The notes: generated from the letters alone by a model not told the origin. A stretch of DNA of 64,000 nt from Candidatus Kapaibacterium sp. (GCA_938031175.1 CALHGZ010000001.1:186001-250000), one strand, 5' to 3'. Shown: positions 9,395 through 18,790, counted from the stretch's first letter. A program made the numbers and translations.

Positions 9395-10306
9395 ATGCAA
9401 GGATATGGTAGATTTTCAGTGATGCCACCAGTATTGAAGACACTGCTCATTTTAAATGTGTCAATATTTGCATTGCAATTTTTTATTTTCCCATCAGTTT
9501 TAAATAATATAATTTTAAAATATTTTGCTTTGTGGCCAATACAAGGAACAAATCTACCATTTCCCGGAACATTTTGGCCTTGGCAGTTAATCACATATCA
9601 ATTTATGCATAGCTTATCAACATTTCTTCATGTTGGTTTCAATATGTTTGCCTTGTGGATGTTTGGTGCAGAATTGGAAAATATGTGGGGTTCAAGGAAG
9701 TTTTTGTTTTATTATCTGTTATGTGGTATTGGTGCTGGAATAATTCATTTATTTGTAAGTCCATTATTTTCTCAACCACTACCGACGATAGGTGCCTCAG
9801 GTGCCGTTTATGGGATTTTATTAGCTTTTGGCTTAACGTTTCCTAACAGGCCAATATTTATGTTTCCTTTTTTTATACCTATACCCGCAAAAATTTTCGT
9901 TATAATTTTTGCTTGCATTGAGCTAATTGCTGGCATTTCCGGAAGTGATGGAATTGCTCATTTTGCTCACCTTGGAGGTGCATTTACTGGTTTTGTTTTA
10001 TTACGATTTGCCGAACGTTGGGGCATTTATAAATTTTTCGATAAATTTTTCAAATCCGATGAACATTATCGTTCATATTTTGCCGAAAGATATTATGACC
10101 CATCCCCACCGAAACGAGTTAAATGGGTAAATCGTTCGGAAGTTGAAGAAGATGAGAAACCCCACAATAGCGTGATAATTAATGGTGAACATATTACACA
10201 ACAGATAATTGACGAAATATTGGATAAAATTTCCGCATCAGGATATCAAAGTTTGACAGAAAAGGAAAAGAAAATATTATTTGAATTAAGTCAAAGGCTT
10301 AAATAG
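9395..10306 (+). CDS. Rhomboid family intramembrane serine protease
   Basis: Six to seven hydrophobic segments span about residues 13-205. The catalytic serine is Ser135 in GASGAVYG and the histidine is His192 in HFAHLGGAFTGF; Asn83 in HVGFNMFALW lies in the conserved HxxxN region of the second helix. These are the active-site elements of bacterial rhomboids. A cytoplasmic C-terminal tail of about 95 charged residues follows, ending in a helical segment (QQIIDEILDKISASGYQSL...), which resembles the DUF6576 tail of many Bacteroidota rhomboids. I chose ATG 9395 over the TTG one codon earlier because of the spacing to AGAGG. Substrates are unknown. Confidence 0.93.
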   Translation: MQGYGRFSVMPPVLKTLLILNVSIFALQFFIFPSVLNNIILKYFALWPIQGTNLPFPGTFWPWQLITYQFMHSLSTFLHVGFNMFALWMFGAELENMWGSRKFLFYYLLCGIGAGIIHLFVSPLFSQPLPTIGASGAVYGILLAFGLTFPNRPIFMFPFFIPIPAKIFVIIFACIELIAGISGSDGIAHFAHLGGAFTGFVLLRFAERWGIYKFFDKFFKSDEHYRSYFAERYYDPSPPKRVKWVNRSEVEEDEKPHNSVIINGEHITQQIIDEILDKISASGYQSLTEKEKKILFELSQRLK

Positions 10307-10339
10307 AATATTGTTATCCCAAATTTTTTGGAGCCAAAA

Positions 10340-11245
10340 ATGCTAAGGAGTTTAGTTACTGTTATAACTCTATTATTCATTTTAAATTTTACATCCATAG
10401 CACAGGAAATAATTGCGAATGTTACAGTGAATATGGAAAGAGTAGAAATGGATAATCGCCATAATGTACAGACTTTGAAAAATGATTTAGAGAATTATAT
10501 AAACAACAACCGCTTTACAAATATAGAATGGGAGGGACCAAGAATTCCGGTTGAAATCAGTATAGTACTTAGTGGTGGTTATGGAGGTCGATATAATGCT
10601 AGATTGCTTGTTATCTCAAAAAGAATTATTGATGGTCCTGATGAAGCTGCATCAGTAGCTTTCAGAATCATTGATGATAAGTGGTCTTTTGAATATGCAC
10701 CATTTGCATCTCATAATTATAATTTACTTAGATATAATCAATTTACTACATTAATAGATTTTTATATGTTATTGGTAATTGGTTTTGACCTGGATACATA
10801 CGAAGAACTTGGTGGCAATTCAGCTTTTGAATTAGCGAAGCAGGTATTTCAATTAGGTGCCTCGATAAAAGCTGATGGATATGAAACTATAAGCTCACCC
10901 GGTACATTTAATAAATTCAATCTAATAAGCGAACTGAATGATATACGTTATTATGAACTGAGAAAACTAATTTTTGCTTACTATGTTGATGGACTTGACA
11001 AAATGGCTTCTAACAAGAATAAAGCACTTGAAGAATTGGATTACATCATCAGTGAAATGGCAAAATTCAAACAGGACAAAATGACCGGACCAAGCGTTTT
11101 ACTCCAAGTTTTTATGGATTCAAAAAGTTTGGAGATGAGTCAACTATTTAAAGATTATCCCGATAAAAGCATTTATGATAATTTAATTTATTTAGACCCT
11201 GCGAATGCCGAAATATACAGGAAAGCTAAAGAAGGAAGATATTAG
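10340..11245 (+). CDS. DUF4835 family protein (possible T9SS accessory protein)
   Basis: The product (301 residues) has a signal peptide ending near SIAQE, then VTVNMERVEMDNRHNVQTLKNDLENYINNNRFTN, WEGPRIPVEISIVLS, 'FRIIDDKWSFEYAPF' and 'LLRYNQFTTLIDFYMLLVIGFDLDTYEELGG', which together fit the DUF4835 family. From memory, the Porphyromonas T9SS protein PorD belongs to this family; the gene name is not applied here because the match was not checked. I prefer ATG 10340, 6 bases after GGAG, over an in-frame TTG at 10328. Its 3' end overlaps the converging saccharopine-dehydrogenase-like gene by 4 bases. Confidence 0.85.
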   Translation: MLRSLVTVITLLFILNFTSIAQEIIANVTVNMERVEMDNRHNVQTLKNDLENYINNNRFTNIEWEGPRIPVEISIVLSGGYGGRYNARLLVISKRIIDGPDEAASVAFRIIDDKWSFEYAPFASHNYNLLRYNQFTTLIDFYMLLVIGFDLDTYEELGGNSAFELAKQVFQLGASIKADGYETISSPGTFNKFNLISELNDIRYYELRKLIFAYYVDGLDKMASNKNKALEELDYIISEMAKFKQDKMTGPSVLLQVFMDSKSLEMSQLFKDYPDKSIYDNLIYLDPANAEIYRKAKEGRY

Positions 11246-12372
11246 ACATTTACAAATGATTTATTATACACAATTTTTCTTTCTTTTAAATAATCCATTA
11301 CATATTTAAAAATTGTCTCATTTTGACCTAAAATTTCAGGTGCTAATATTCCTTTTTGCTCAATCCCTTTTTCCAAAATAAAATTAATTATTGCAGTAGC
11401 AGTGTAGCCAGTTGTTCTCGCCATTGAACTAATTTTGCTATTATTATCATATGTATCGAAAAGTTTATAAGTATATTCAATTTTTTTATTATTCTCTAAT
11501 CCCCGAATTTTAATGATCATTACAGTGAATTCTTTTTCATTTGGATGTAAGTACCATTTATCGAAAAGTATTTTTGAGGTAAATTCTAATGGTATTACTT
11601 CGCCTGAATCAGTATTAATAGGATGAGTATTGAAAAACCCTGATTCTTTCAACGCTAAAATTAAATCAATATGGCCAGGATACCGCAAAGTTTTCTCTTT
11701 CATATTCGGTATTTTAAGATTTCGCAACATAGTTCGTAAACCATCTGTATTGAATGCTTCAAGTGTTCCAATATTTTCAACAAATATAAATTCTCTCTCA
11801 GATAAAGCAGGCTTTGTAATAATTTTGCCATCATCAACAATTCTTGCTGGTCTTGTATATTCCTCAATGACATCAATGGGTGAAAAGGGGGCTTTATATT
11901 GGAATGGATATTCTCTGACAAATGGTAAACCGCCTACCATACATAGGAATTCTTCAATTTTTTGATTTTTGTAATGATAACCAGCTATAAAATTACTCAT
12001 ACCTGGAGCAACGCCACAATCAACAATTGCAGAGACGTCATTTTGTTTTGCTACTTCATCTAATTCGTATGGATCTTCGGGGAAAAATGATATATCCACA
12101 ATATTCAAACCCATTTCGATAATATTTTTTAAAGTATTAAAGCCAAGGAAACCAGGAACTGCAGAAAGAACAATATCTTTGTTATCACATAAGTCCTTAA
12201 TAGTTTGTTTATTACTTATATCGGCTTGGACAGTATTAATATTTTTAATGCCTTTAATTGCACTAAGTGCATCAATATTTTTATCAACAACGGTGATAGA
12301 GTATTTTCCCGCTAGATCAAGAGCCATTGCTCTTCCAACCATACCACAGCCAAGTTGTAAGATTTTTTTCAT
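11242..12372 (-). CDS. Saccharopine dehydrogenase family protein
   Basis: The 376-residue protein starts with a Rossmann dinucleotide-binding motif (LGCGMVGR, glycines 8, 10 and 13), then VVDKN, 'DIVLSAVPGFLGFNTLKNIIEMGLNIVDISFFPED', and the family motif 'VDCGVAPGMSNFIAGY'. The C-terminal half has the 'YPGHIDLILALKESGFF' and 'RTTGYTATAIINFIL' segments of the saccharopine reductase-like C-terminal domain. Such enzymes act on lysine, carboxynorspermidine or related substrates; the exact substrate cannot be told from sequence alone. It is a single gene, convergent with DUF4835 and divergent from the barrel gene at 12444. Confidence 0.88.
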   Translation of the reverse strand: MKKILQLGCGMVGRAMALDLAGKYSITVVDKNIDALSAIKGIKNINTVQADISNKQTIKDLCDNKDIVLSAVPGFLGFNTLKNIIEMGLNIVDISFFPEDPYELDEVAKQNDVSAIVDCGVAPGMSNFIAGYHYKNQKIEEFLCMVGGLPFVREYPFQYKAPFSPIDVIEEYTRPARIVDDGKIITKPALSEREFIFVENIGTLEAFNTDGLRTMLRNLKIPNMKEKTLRYPGHIDLILALKESGFFNTHPINTDSGEVIPLEFTSKILFDKWYLHPNEKEFTVMIIKIRGLENNKKIEYTYKLFDTYDNNSKISSMARTTGYTATAIINFILEKGIEQKGILAPEILGQNETIFKYVMDYLKERKIVYNKSFVNV

Positions 12373-12443
12373 ATAATTTTTGTAATTATTTTGAAAATTT
12401 TGTTTATTGCAAATATAATATTTATCAATTGAATAATAATTTT

Positions 12444-13268
12444 ATGAATCTCAACATCAATTTTAAACTTTTGATTTTGATATTAATAAATATTTTATCC
12501 ATTACCTGGAAAATTTTCCCTCAATTTGATCAAAATCAGGTTCAACTACCAATAGTCAATTCAAATATATTGCTGATTGAAAATCAAATATCTGATAACC
12601 CCGCAATGCTCCATTTTATAGATGATAATTATGCAAGTTTTTCTTATATTATTTCGAAATTTGGATTGAAAGAAATTTCTCCTGTATTTGCTGATGCAGG
12701 TATGAAGATAAACGATGAATTGAGTGGAGCAATATCACTTTATGGTTTAGGTGATGAGAAATATAATGAATTCTCGGTATTGGTAATTACATCATACAAA
12801 ATTACTGATAAGGTGGTAGTCGGAGGAGCTTGTGAATATGCTAGAATGAGTATCAAAGATTTTTATAGTGATTTTACTTTTCAATTTCATTTTGGCACAA
12901 TTTTAAAAATAAGTAATGATTTGACCACTGGCTTTTCTTTAAAAAATATTACTCGTTCCTTTTTTAGAGGTGGTGAGAATACTGCCAATCAAAATGCAAT
13001 AGCAGGAATTTGCTATTCACCGGATGCGAATATTGCATTTGAATTTAGCGGTATTGTCAGAATAGGTTTGCAAAGCGGTTTTTTACTGCATTTTCTTTAT
13101 CGACCATTTGAAATAATTACTTTGAGAGTTTCTTATGCAACAGCACCAAAATTAGTTAATGTTGGTATAAGACTAAACACTTTGGATTGGATTAATTTCA
13201 CTATAAATTTGCAATATCATAGCAATTTGGGATACACATACGCGCCTGCTGTAAGTTTTTTCTGGTAA
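12444..13268 (+). CDS. Outer-membrane beta-barrel protein (PorV/PorQ/FadL-like fold, tentative)
   Basis: The predicted 274-residue product has a signal peptide (hydrophobic to about residue 20) and then alternating short amphipathic strands with repeated hinge motifs, such as 'DNPAMLHFIDDNYASFSY', 'GISLYGLGD'-like loops, 'LTTGFSLKNIT' and a terminal aromatic 'APAVSFFW'. An early NPA motif and a C-terminal Trp are common in FadL/PorV/PorQ-like barrels. I picked ATG 12444 so that the signal peptide is at the N-terminus, because the frame is open far upstream. It has no obvious ribosome-binding site. It stops 3 bases before the next gene, so the pair is probably co-translated. Specific function unknown. 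Confidence 0.65.
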   Translation: MNLNINFKLLILILINILSITWKIFPQFDQNQVQLPIVNSNILLIENQISDNPAMLHFIDDNYASFSYIISKFGLKEISPVFADAGMKINDELSGAISLYGLGDEKYNEFSVLVITSYKITDKVVVGGACEYARMSIKDFYSDFTFQFHFGTILKISNDLTTGFSLKNITRSFFRGGENTANQNAIAGICYSPDANIAFEFSGIVRIGLQSGFLLHFLYRPFEIITLRVSYATAPKLVNVGIRLNTLDWINFTINLQYHSNLGYTYAPAVSFFW

Positions 13269-13271
13269 TTT

Positions 13272-15209
13272 ATGAAATTTATTATTACGATACTTTTTCT
13301 TCTTGTTTATTCATCATATAGTCAATTTGAAGAATTGGAAAATGAAAATCTTTTCGAGAATACTTTGATAGAATCGGAAGAATCAGAAATTTTTGATGAT
13401 ATTGAATATTACATAGTACATCCAATTTCACTGCAAAATACAAATTCATTATTTCTTAGTCGATTGCCATTAATAAACAGTGAAATTGCAGTAAGAATTG
13501 TTGATTTAGTTCAAGTTCAAGGCATTAATAATTACAAAGCTTTATTTGATTCACTTGATTTGAGTCAAGCACAGCGATATGTCTTAACAAATTGTACTTA
13601 CTTTTCTCAATCGAGACGTTCAATTCCGGCAAATTTAAATGTTCGAATCCGTACAAATTATCAATTTGAGAATGTAGCAGGCTTCGAAAAGTCCAAATTT
13701 CAGGGAGATAAATTGAATTATTATACGAAAGTCAGCAGTAACTTCAATAATATGAGTGGAGGTATTTTATTTGATAAGGATGTCGGTGAACCTAATTATT
13801 TTGATTTTATAAGTGGTTACCTATCTTGGGATTATTCTAATTTTCATATTATAGTAGGTGATTATTCAGTTGAATTTGGTTTGGGGAATATTCTCTGGCG
13901 TAATTTTGGCTTTCGTAAAAGTCCCGATGTGATAAGTCCAATGAGATACGAGGCAAAAGGGATATTACCTTATCGTTCTTCGATTGAAAGTAACTTTTTC
14001 CGTGGTATAGCTATTTCAAATATATATTCCCTTGTAAAGAAAAGTGATTTAAAATTTAGTTTGTTTGTATCTAAACAATTTCGTCATTCAACAATAGATT
14101 CAATAGAAAGTTTAGTTACATCATTAAAAAATGATGGACTTTTCCGTACGGATTTGGAAATTAGCCGAAAAGGTAATCTTGAAGAGAATATATTGGGTAG
14201 TATGATTGATTATCGCATTAAAAATTTGCAGGTATCGATAGCTGGTTTCTATTATGAATATCCATTTAAATTAGCTACTCAATCTTCCTCAGTATTCAAA
14301 GGTAAAAATGGTAAAAATCTTTCTTTGTTTGCTTCTTATAATTTAAAAAATAATTATCTGAGAACAGAGATAAGTCGTGATGCTGAAAATTATATCTCTG
14401 CTAAATTGAACTATATAGTTCGTGAGAATAACTATGATTTTACAGTTGGATTGAGAAGTTTTCCTGAGTTTTACAGAGCACAATATGGATATATTTTTGG
14501 AGAAAGCTCATCAGCATCCAATGAATTTGGTGTTTATGCTGGTTTTGATTTGAAAAAATTTAAAAATATAAAGATATCTATATATGCTGACTTTTACAGC
14601 ACTTATGGCAGAACATACTATATACCGCTAAATGTTAGCGGTGTAGATTTACTCAGCGATTTTTTATATGAGATTAATCGAGATATGTTGATCAATTTAA
14701 GATTTAGATACGAAATTAAAAATCAATTGATCGAGTTGAATAATATAAAATTGATTGAGAACATTTATAGAGTTTCGTTCCGAAGTGATTTGAAAGCCAA
14801 AATTACAGATGCTTCATACTGCAGAATGAGATTTGAAGTAGTAAATAGAGATCGCGAATTAAACAAAGCCGAAGAATGGGGATTTGCAATTTTTGGTGAA
14901 TATAAAGCTGAAATTTTCTATAATTTCAGTGTTGGCTTACGAATGAGTTATTATGATACTGATAGTTTTAATTCTGCAATTTGGCAATACGAATACACGA
15001 TGCCTGGATATGCATTTAATTTCCCACTTTATGCACATGGGATGCGATTTTATTTATTTACAGACTATGAAATAAATAAATTTATAAGATTTTGGATTAA
15101 ATATAGCCTTTTGCAAAAAAATAATGTTAAAAACATTTCTTCTGGTTATAATGAGATCAAGGGGAATAAAGACAATAGACTCACAGTACAATTGGATTTT
15201 TATTTTTGA
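13272..15209 (+). CDS. Helix-hairpin-helix-containing outer-membrane protein
   Basis: The 645-residue protein has a signal peptide to about residue 17, an acidic stretch, then a region (about 55-115) with two helix-hairpin-helix-like repeats: 'LFLSRLPLINSEIAVRIVDLVQVQGINNYKALFDSLDLS'. The remaining ~500 residues are rich in alternating aromatic and polar residues, as in a large outer-membrane barrel, and end in 'LTVQLDFYF'. Proteins with this layout are annotated in Bacteroidota as helix-hairpin-helix domain-containing proteins, with a ComEA-like N-terminal motif but no demonstrated DNA binding here. The ATG lies 3 bases after the preceding gene's stop. Its 3' end overlaps the converging C26 gene by 10 bases. 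Confidence 0.72.
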   Translation: MKFIITILFLLVYSSYSQFEELENENLFENTLIESEESEIFDDIEYYIVHPISLQNTNSLFLSRLPLINSEIAVRIVDLVQVQGINNYKALFDSLDLSQAQRYVLTNCTYFSQSRRSIPANLNVRIRTNYQFENVAGFEKSKFQGDKLNYYTKVSSNFNNMSGGILFDKDVGEPNYFDFISGYLSWDYSNFHIIVGDYSVEFGLGNILWRNFGFRKSPDVISPMRYEAKGILPYRSSIESNFFRGIAISNIYSLVKKSDLKFSLFVSKQFRHSTIDSIESLVTSLKNDGLFRTDLEISRKGNLEENILGSMIDYRIKNLQVSIAGFYYEYPFKLATQSSSVFKGKNGKNLSLFASYNLKNNYLRTEISRDAENYISAKLNYIVRENNYDFTVGLRSFPEFYRAQYGYIFGESSSASNEFGVYAGFDLKKFKNIKISIYADFYSTYGRTYYIPLNVSGVDLLSDFLYEINRDMLINLRFRYEIKNQLIELNNIKLIENIYRVSFRSDLKAKITDASYCRMRFEVVNRDRELNKAEEWGFAIFGEYKAEIFYNFSVGLRMSYYDTDSFNSAIWQYEYTMPGYAFNFPLYAHGMRFYLFTDYEINKFIRFWIKYSLLQKNNVKNISSGYNEIKGNKDNRLTVQLDFYF

Positions 15210-16018
15210 ACAATTTTTTTCTTTCTTTCATATTCCACAACTTTTTGTAAGAAAACTTTCAAAAGATTAACTGAAAGTGGATTTTGTGGGTCGAGTCTTT
15301 CAGGATGCCATTGCACTGCTATGAGATAAGATCGGTTAGTAGTGTCAATCCATTCATAAGCTTCAATTATATTATCTTCTGTGAATGCTACAACTTTAAG
15401 AGAATCGGCTAATCTATCGACAGCCTGATGATGATTTGTATTGACAATGCCTGCATTAACACCAGTAATCTTGTATAATTCAGAATCTTCAGAAATCTTG
15501 ATATGATGGAAGCAAGTATCAGATTTAGGACATCTATGAGTGAGAGCATTGGGGTAATCATCCGGTATGTCAACGATTAGAGAACCGCCAAGTGATACAT
15601 TAAATATTTGCTGGCCACGACAGATTGCAAATATTGGTATTTTCATTTCAAGAGCTTTATCAATAAGTAAAAATTCAAGAGTATCTCTTATCGGATCAAT
15701 TTCGCATCTTGCGGTATCCCAAATTTTGCCATATCTATCGGGATGTACGTCAGGACCACCTGTTAAAACTAAGCCTGAACTTTTCATTAGCAAACTCAGT
15801 GCTTGATCGTAAGGAATATTGTAAAGATTAATACAATTTACTTTATAATCAGAAGAATTGAGCCACTGACAATATCGCAAGTAACCTTCAGAACCAATTC
15901 CTTTGGATAAAACTATATTTAGTGTTTTGGAGGATGAGCAAGCAGATATTAAACTACAAATTGTAAGTAATAAAAAAAAGCTAAGCAGGTTTATTTTTAA
16001 ATTTTGAAAATACTTCAT
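15200..16018 (-). CDS. Lipoprotein with class I glutamine amidotransferase-like (peptidase C26) domain
   Basis: The 272-residue protein has a signal peptide ending in LISAC, so Cys27 is probably lipidated. The catalytic domain resembles gamma-glutamyl hydrolases of the PuuD/C26 group: LVLTGGPDVHP, nucleophile Cys133 in FAICRGQQIFNVSLGG, and His238/Glu240 in AVQWHPE. The family cleaves gamma-glutamyl bonds. An exported, lipid-anchored version is unusual since PuuD-like enzymes are normally cytosolic. Its start lies 38 bases inside the end of lpxK, so it is the last gene of the lpx operon, and it has no alternative start that would avoid the overlap and keep the signal peptide. The substrate in the envelope is unknown. 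Confidence 0.85.
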   Translation of the reverse strand: MKYFQNLKINLLSFFLLLTICSLISACSSSKTLNIVLSKGIGSEGYLRYCQWLNSSDYKVNCINLYNIPYDQALSLLMKSSGLVLTGGPDVHPDRYGKIWDTARCEIDPIRDTLEFLLIDKALEMKIPIFAICRGQQIFNVSLGGSLIVDIPDDYPNALTHRCPKSDTCFHHIKISEDSELYKITGVNAGIVNTNHHQAVDRLADSLKVVAFTEDNIIEAYEWIDTTNRSYLIAVQWHPERLDPQNPLSVNLLKVFLQKVVEYERKKKIVQK

Positions 16019-17018
16019 CTATCTTCCTTTGAAATATTTCTAATCCCTCAGTTATTGTAATTTCCATTTGGCAAACATATAAATTAATATCATTATTGGC
16101 AAATAGTTCATTGAAATTCTTTAATTTGACTGCATCTTTTTCTGTTGTTAATATTGATTTTACTTGATTCATCTGACAAAATTTCAAAATTTTACTTAAA
16201 TCTTGGGATGTGTAATGATAATGGTCTGGAAATATGAAGTGTTTAAAAGATTGCAATCCTAGATCATTGAGTGTTAATTCAAATTGTTTTGGTGAGGCAA
16301 TAGCAGATATGAAAATTGTTTTATTTTTTGATAATTCGATTATAGATATGGTATTTAAAGTAAACAAATTATAAATTTTATTAATAAATCGTTTTAATTT
16401 TATAGTAATCAATTGATTATGTGTTATTATATTTTTGAAATTTTTAAAATTATCAGGTACAGCAATTATGTCTGCTCTATTAATAGAATTTATTTCCTCT
16501 CTTAATTTTCCAGCCGGCAATAGTTTAGAATCATTAAAAATATCATCATTTAGTAGAAGAATATTTAAATCACGATGTAATTTTCGATGCTGAAATCCAT
16601 CATCAACGATGAGGCAATCTATCTCAAATGAATTGTAAGCTATTTTTGCTGCTTGATATTTTTTATAATGTATCACAACAGGAATTGACAACTTTTGTGC
16701 AATAAGATAAGCTTCATCACCAGCCGATTCAACATCGCAAAAAATTTGTCTACCGTCTGAGACAATATTGTTTTTTTTATTTTTCCTTTTGTAACCTTTC
16801 GCAATTATGGCTGGTTTTAAATTTTTATTTAAAAGTAATTGAGCTAAGTAAATAGAGAATGGTGTTTTACCACTGCCACCAACAGATATATTGCCTATGC
16901 TAATAACTGGAATGGGCAGTTTAATTGTTTTAATTAACTTATTATCAAATAATTTATTTCTAATAATAACAATTGATTTATAAATGTAACTTAATAGTAT
17001 TTGTAGATAAATTATCAT
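15981..17018 (-). CDS. lpxK: Tetraacyldisaccharide 4'-kinase
   Basis: The 345-residue protein has a membrane-associated N-terminal helix, the Walker A-like motif GNISVGGSGKTPF at residues 42-54, the IAKGYKRK segment, DDGFQHRKLHRDLNILLLN, and a C-terminal TTEKDAVKL motif, all typical of LpxK. It phosphorylates the lipid A disaccharide precursor at the 4' position at the inner membrane. The ATG overlaps the stop of the DUF374 gene in ATGA, so translation is coupled. The 3' end overlaps the C26 gene by 38 bases. It works after LpxB, which is encoded at the head of the same operon. Confidence 0.96.
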   Translation of the reverse strand: MIIYLQILLSYIYKSIVIIRNKLFDNKLIKTIKLPIPVISIGNISVGGSGKTPFSIYLAQLLLNKNLKPAIIAKGYKRKNKKNNIVSDGRQIFCDVESAGDEAYLIAQKLSIPVVIHYKKYQAAKIAYNSFEIDCLIVDDGFQHRKLHRDLNILLLNDDIFNDSKLLPAGKLREEINSINRADIIAVPDNFKNFKNIITHNQLITIKLKRFINKIYNLFTLNTISIIELSKNKTIFISAIASPKQFELTLNDLGLQSFKHFIFPDHYHYTSQDLSKILKFCQMNQVKSILTTEKDAVKLKNFNELFANNDINLYVCQMEITITEGLEIFQRKIDEVFSKFKNKPA

Positions 17019-17608
17019 AAATTATTATTATTTAGAATATTTTCTGCTAATTTAATATAATTTTTAACTTCTTCCTCTGTTGAATTTTCAGGTATGTAAA
17101 TAGGTCCAAAAACTTTAATTGAAATTTTTGAAAAGGGTAATGGTACTTCAAATTTATCCCAGCTTTTACTAAAAATTATTTTGAGTTTTGTATTAACAAC
17201 ACAAAAATAAAGTGGGACATTAGCCCTCATTGAAGCAACGACAGCACCAGCTTTGAATTTATGAAGTGGTCCACGGGGTCCGTCTGGAGTTATTAAAATA
17301 AGCTCATCATTAGCAGATTGAACAATTCGTTTTAGTGTTTCTTTGCTATTTTTGTTTGATGAACCTCGAATGAATTTGTAATTCCATTTTCTTAGAAGAT
17401 TAGCTAAAATTTCGCCATCTTTTGAAGGGCTAACGACTGCAACGGGTGTGTATTTTGCAAATATTTTCCATACTGGAAGCATATTGCCATGCCAAAAAGC
17501 AACAATTGCAGGTTTTCCGGGTAAATTTCCATTGATCTTTATTCTCCAGCTTTTTGATAATAGATTAATAATTATTGTAAGTATTTGATGTTTAATGTGC
17601 ATAAGCAT
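17015..17608 (-). CDS. DUF374 lysophospholipid acyltransferase family protein
   Basis: The 197-residue protein shows the DUF374 pattern: 'PAIVAFWHGNMLPVWKIF' with an H-x4-5-type acyltransferase motif, 'AVVSPSKDGEILANLLRKW', 'GSSNKNSKETLKRIV', and ITPDGPRGP followed by 'KAGAVVASMRANVPLYF'. Related proteins sit beside lipid A and Kdo genes in many Gram-negatives and are presumed acyltransferases of lipid A or phospholipids; which acyl chain is added here is inference. It starts with ATG overlapping the lpxB stop by one base (TAATG) and ends in a 4-base overlap with lpxK, so it is locked into the lipid A operon. Confidence 0.9.
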   Translation of the reverse strand: MLMHIKHQILTIIINLLSKSWRIKINGNLPGKPAIVAFWHGNMLPVWKIFAKYTPVAVVSPSKDGEILANLLRKWNYKFIRGSSNKNSKETLKRIVQSANDELILITPDGPRGPLHKFKAGAVVASMRANVPLYFCVVNTKLKIIFSKSWDKFEVPLPFSKISIKVFGPIYIPENSTEEEVKNYIKLAENILNNNNL

Positions 17609-18708
17609 TAAAGGAATTCGTATATAATTTTAGCAGCACGTTTTGAGGCACCTTTTTCCCCCAATTTTTGCTTTATGATTTTAAATTGATTCAGTAATTC
17701 ATTGTAATTATGGTCATTTTGTAATAATTTAATCAAGCCATTGTACAGGTTATATGAATTAGCGTTCATTTGAACAAACTCAGTAATAATGGGTTGATCC
17801 AATAAAATATTAACAAGTGATAGATACTTCAAATTAACTAAATTCTTTCCTATAAAATAATTAATTGTAGAAGTTTTGTAAAACATAATATGAGGTAATG
17901 AACATAAAGCCGCTTCGAGTGTAGAGGTTCCAGTTTTTATAATACCAGCTTTTGCATTAATCATTAGATCACGACTAATGTTCCATAAACTACAATTTGG
18001 AACATCTTTTAACATGGGGTAATACAATTCATCGCTAAGATAATTCGATTTTGCTATTCCAAATGAATAATCAGGTAATTTTTGCAGCAGTAGCTTAAGA
18101 GTTTGATTAATTAAAAGTGAATGATTTTTTATTTCTTGTTTACGACTACCCGGTAAAATAGCAATTAGATTTTGACGTTCAGCTTTGCTCAAATCAGATT
18201 GGAAAATTTCTTCGTCAAGAAGAGGATGACCAAGCCAAGATGTATCAATTCCGAGCTTAGAAAAGAATTCTTGTTCGAAATCGAAGACAACAATTAGTTT
18301 ATCAACATTTCCAATTAATTTTTTAGCTCGATTTTTTCCCCAAGCCCATAATTGCGGAGCGATATAATAAATAACCGGGATACCAGCATTTTTTGCAAAT
18401 GGTAGCAGACTGATATTAAAACCTGGATAATCAACAGGAATGAATACATCGATATTATCATTATAAAAAATATTTTTTGTTCGATCGATCAATTTTTTGA
18501 AAAAATTATATTTTTTAGCAACTTCCCAGAATCCAACTACAGATAATTTTTCAAAAGGGGCAATATTAATGAGTCCTTCTTTAATAAGATTATCGCCACC
18601 GATACCAATAATTTGCAAATCAGGTATCAGCTTTTTAAGTTCCCTGACTAATTTAGCGGCGTGAATATCGCCTGATATGTCTCCAGCAGAAATGAATATT
18701 TTTTTCAA
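17608..18708 (-). CDS. lpxB: Lipid-A-disaccharide synthase
   Basis: The 366-residue protein begins KKIFISAGDISGDIHAAKLV, the LpxB variant of the (E/A)SGD motif, and continues with IGIGGDNLIKEG, 'VFIPVDYPGFNISL', 'IYYIAPQLWAWGKNRAKK', 'LGHPLLDE', 'LPGSRKQEI' and 'KTGTSTLEAAL'. It condenses UDP-2,3-diacylglucosamine with lipid X, upstream of LpxK. The start codon is TTG; no better in-frame start keeps the conserved N-terminus. It lies 14 bases downstream of the predicted transcription start region and heads the lpxB - DUF374 - lpxK - C26 operon. Confidence 0.96.
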   Translation of the reverse strand: MKKIFISAGDISGDIHAAKLVRELKKLIPDLQIIGIGGDNLIKEGLINIAPFEKLSVVGFWEVAKKYNFFKKLIDRTKNIFYNDNIDVFIPVDYPGFNISLLPFAKNAGIPVIYYIAPQLWAWGKNRAKKLIGNVDKLIVVFDFEQEFFSKLGIDTSWLGHPLLDEEIFQSDLSKAERQNLIAILPGSRKQEIKNHSLLINQTLKLLLQKLPDYSFGIAKSNYLSDELYYPMLKDVPNCSLWNISRDLMINAKAGIIKTGTSTLEAALCSLPHIMFYKTSTINYFIGKNLVNLKYLSLVNILLDQPIITEFVQMNANSYNLYNGLIKLLQNDHNYNELLNQFKIIKQKLGEKGASKRAAKIIYEFL

Positions 18709-18728
18709 TTCGATCGCCTATTTTTTTA

Positions 18729-18758
18729 CAAAGTTAAGATTTCGGAAATTTTCCACAA
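18729..18758 (-). promoter_or_regulatory. Predicted promoter of the lpxB operon
   Basis: On the minus strand TTG (18758-18756), a 19-base spacer and TAACTTTG (18736-18729) match the Bacteroidota -33/-7 pattern. Predicted start is near 18722, so the lpxB leader is only about 14 bases. Confidence 0.6.
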
Positions 18759-18790
18759 CAATTGTTGATAACTTTTAAATGACAAAATAA

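Noticed and set aside
12327-12443. Extended start of the barrel gene
   Set aside because: The extension is antisense to the saccharopine-dehydrogenase-like gene start and would bury the signal peptide.
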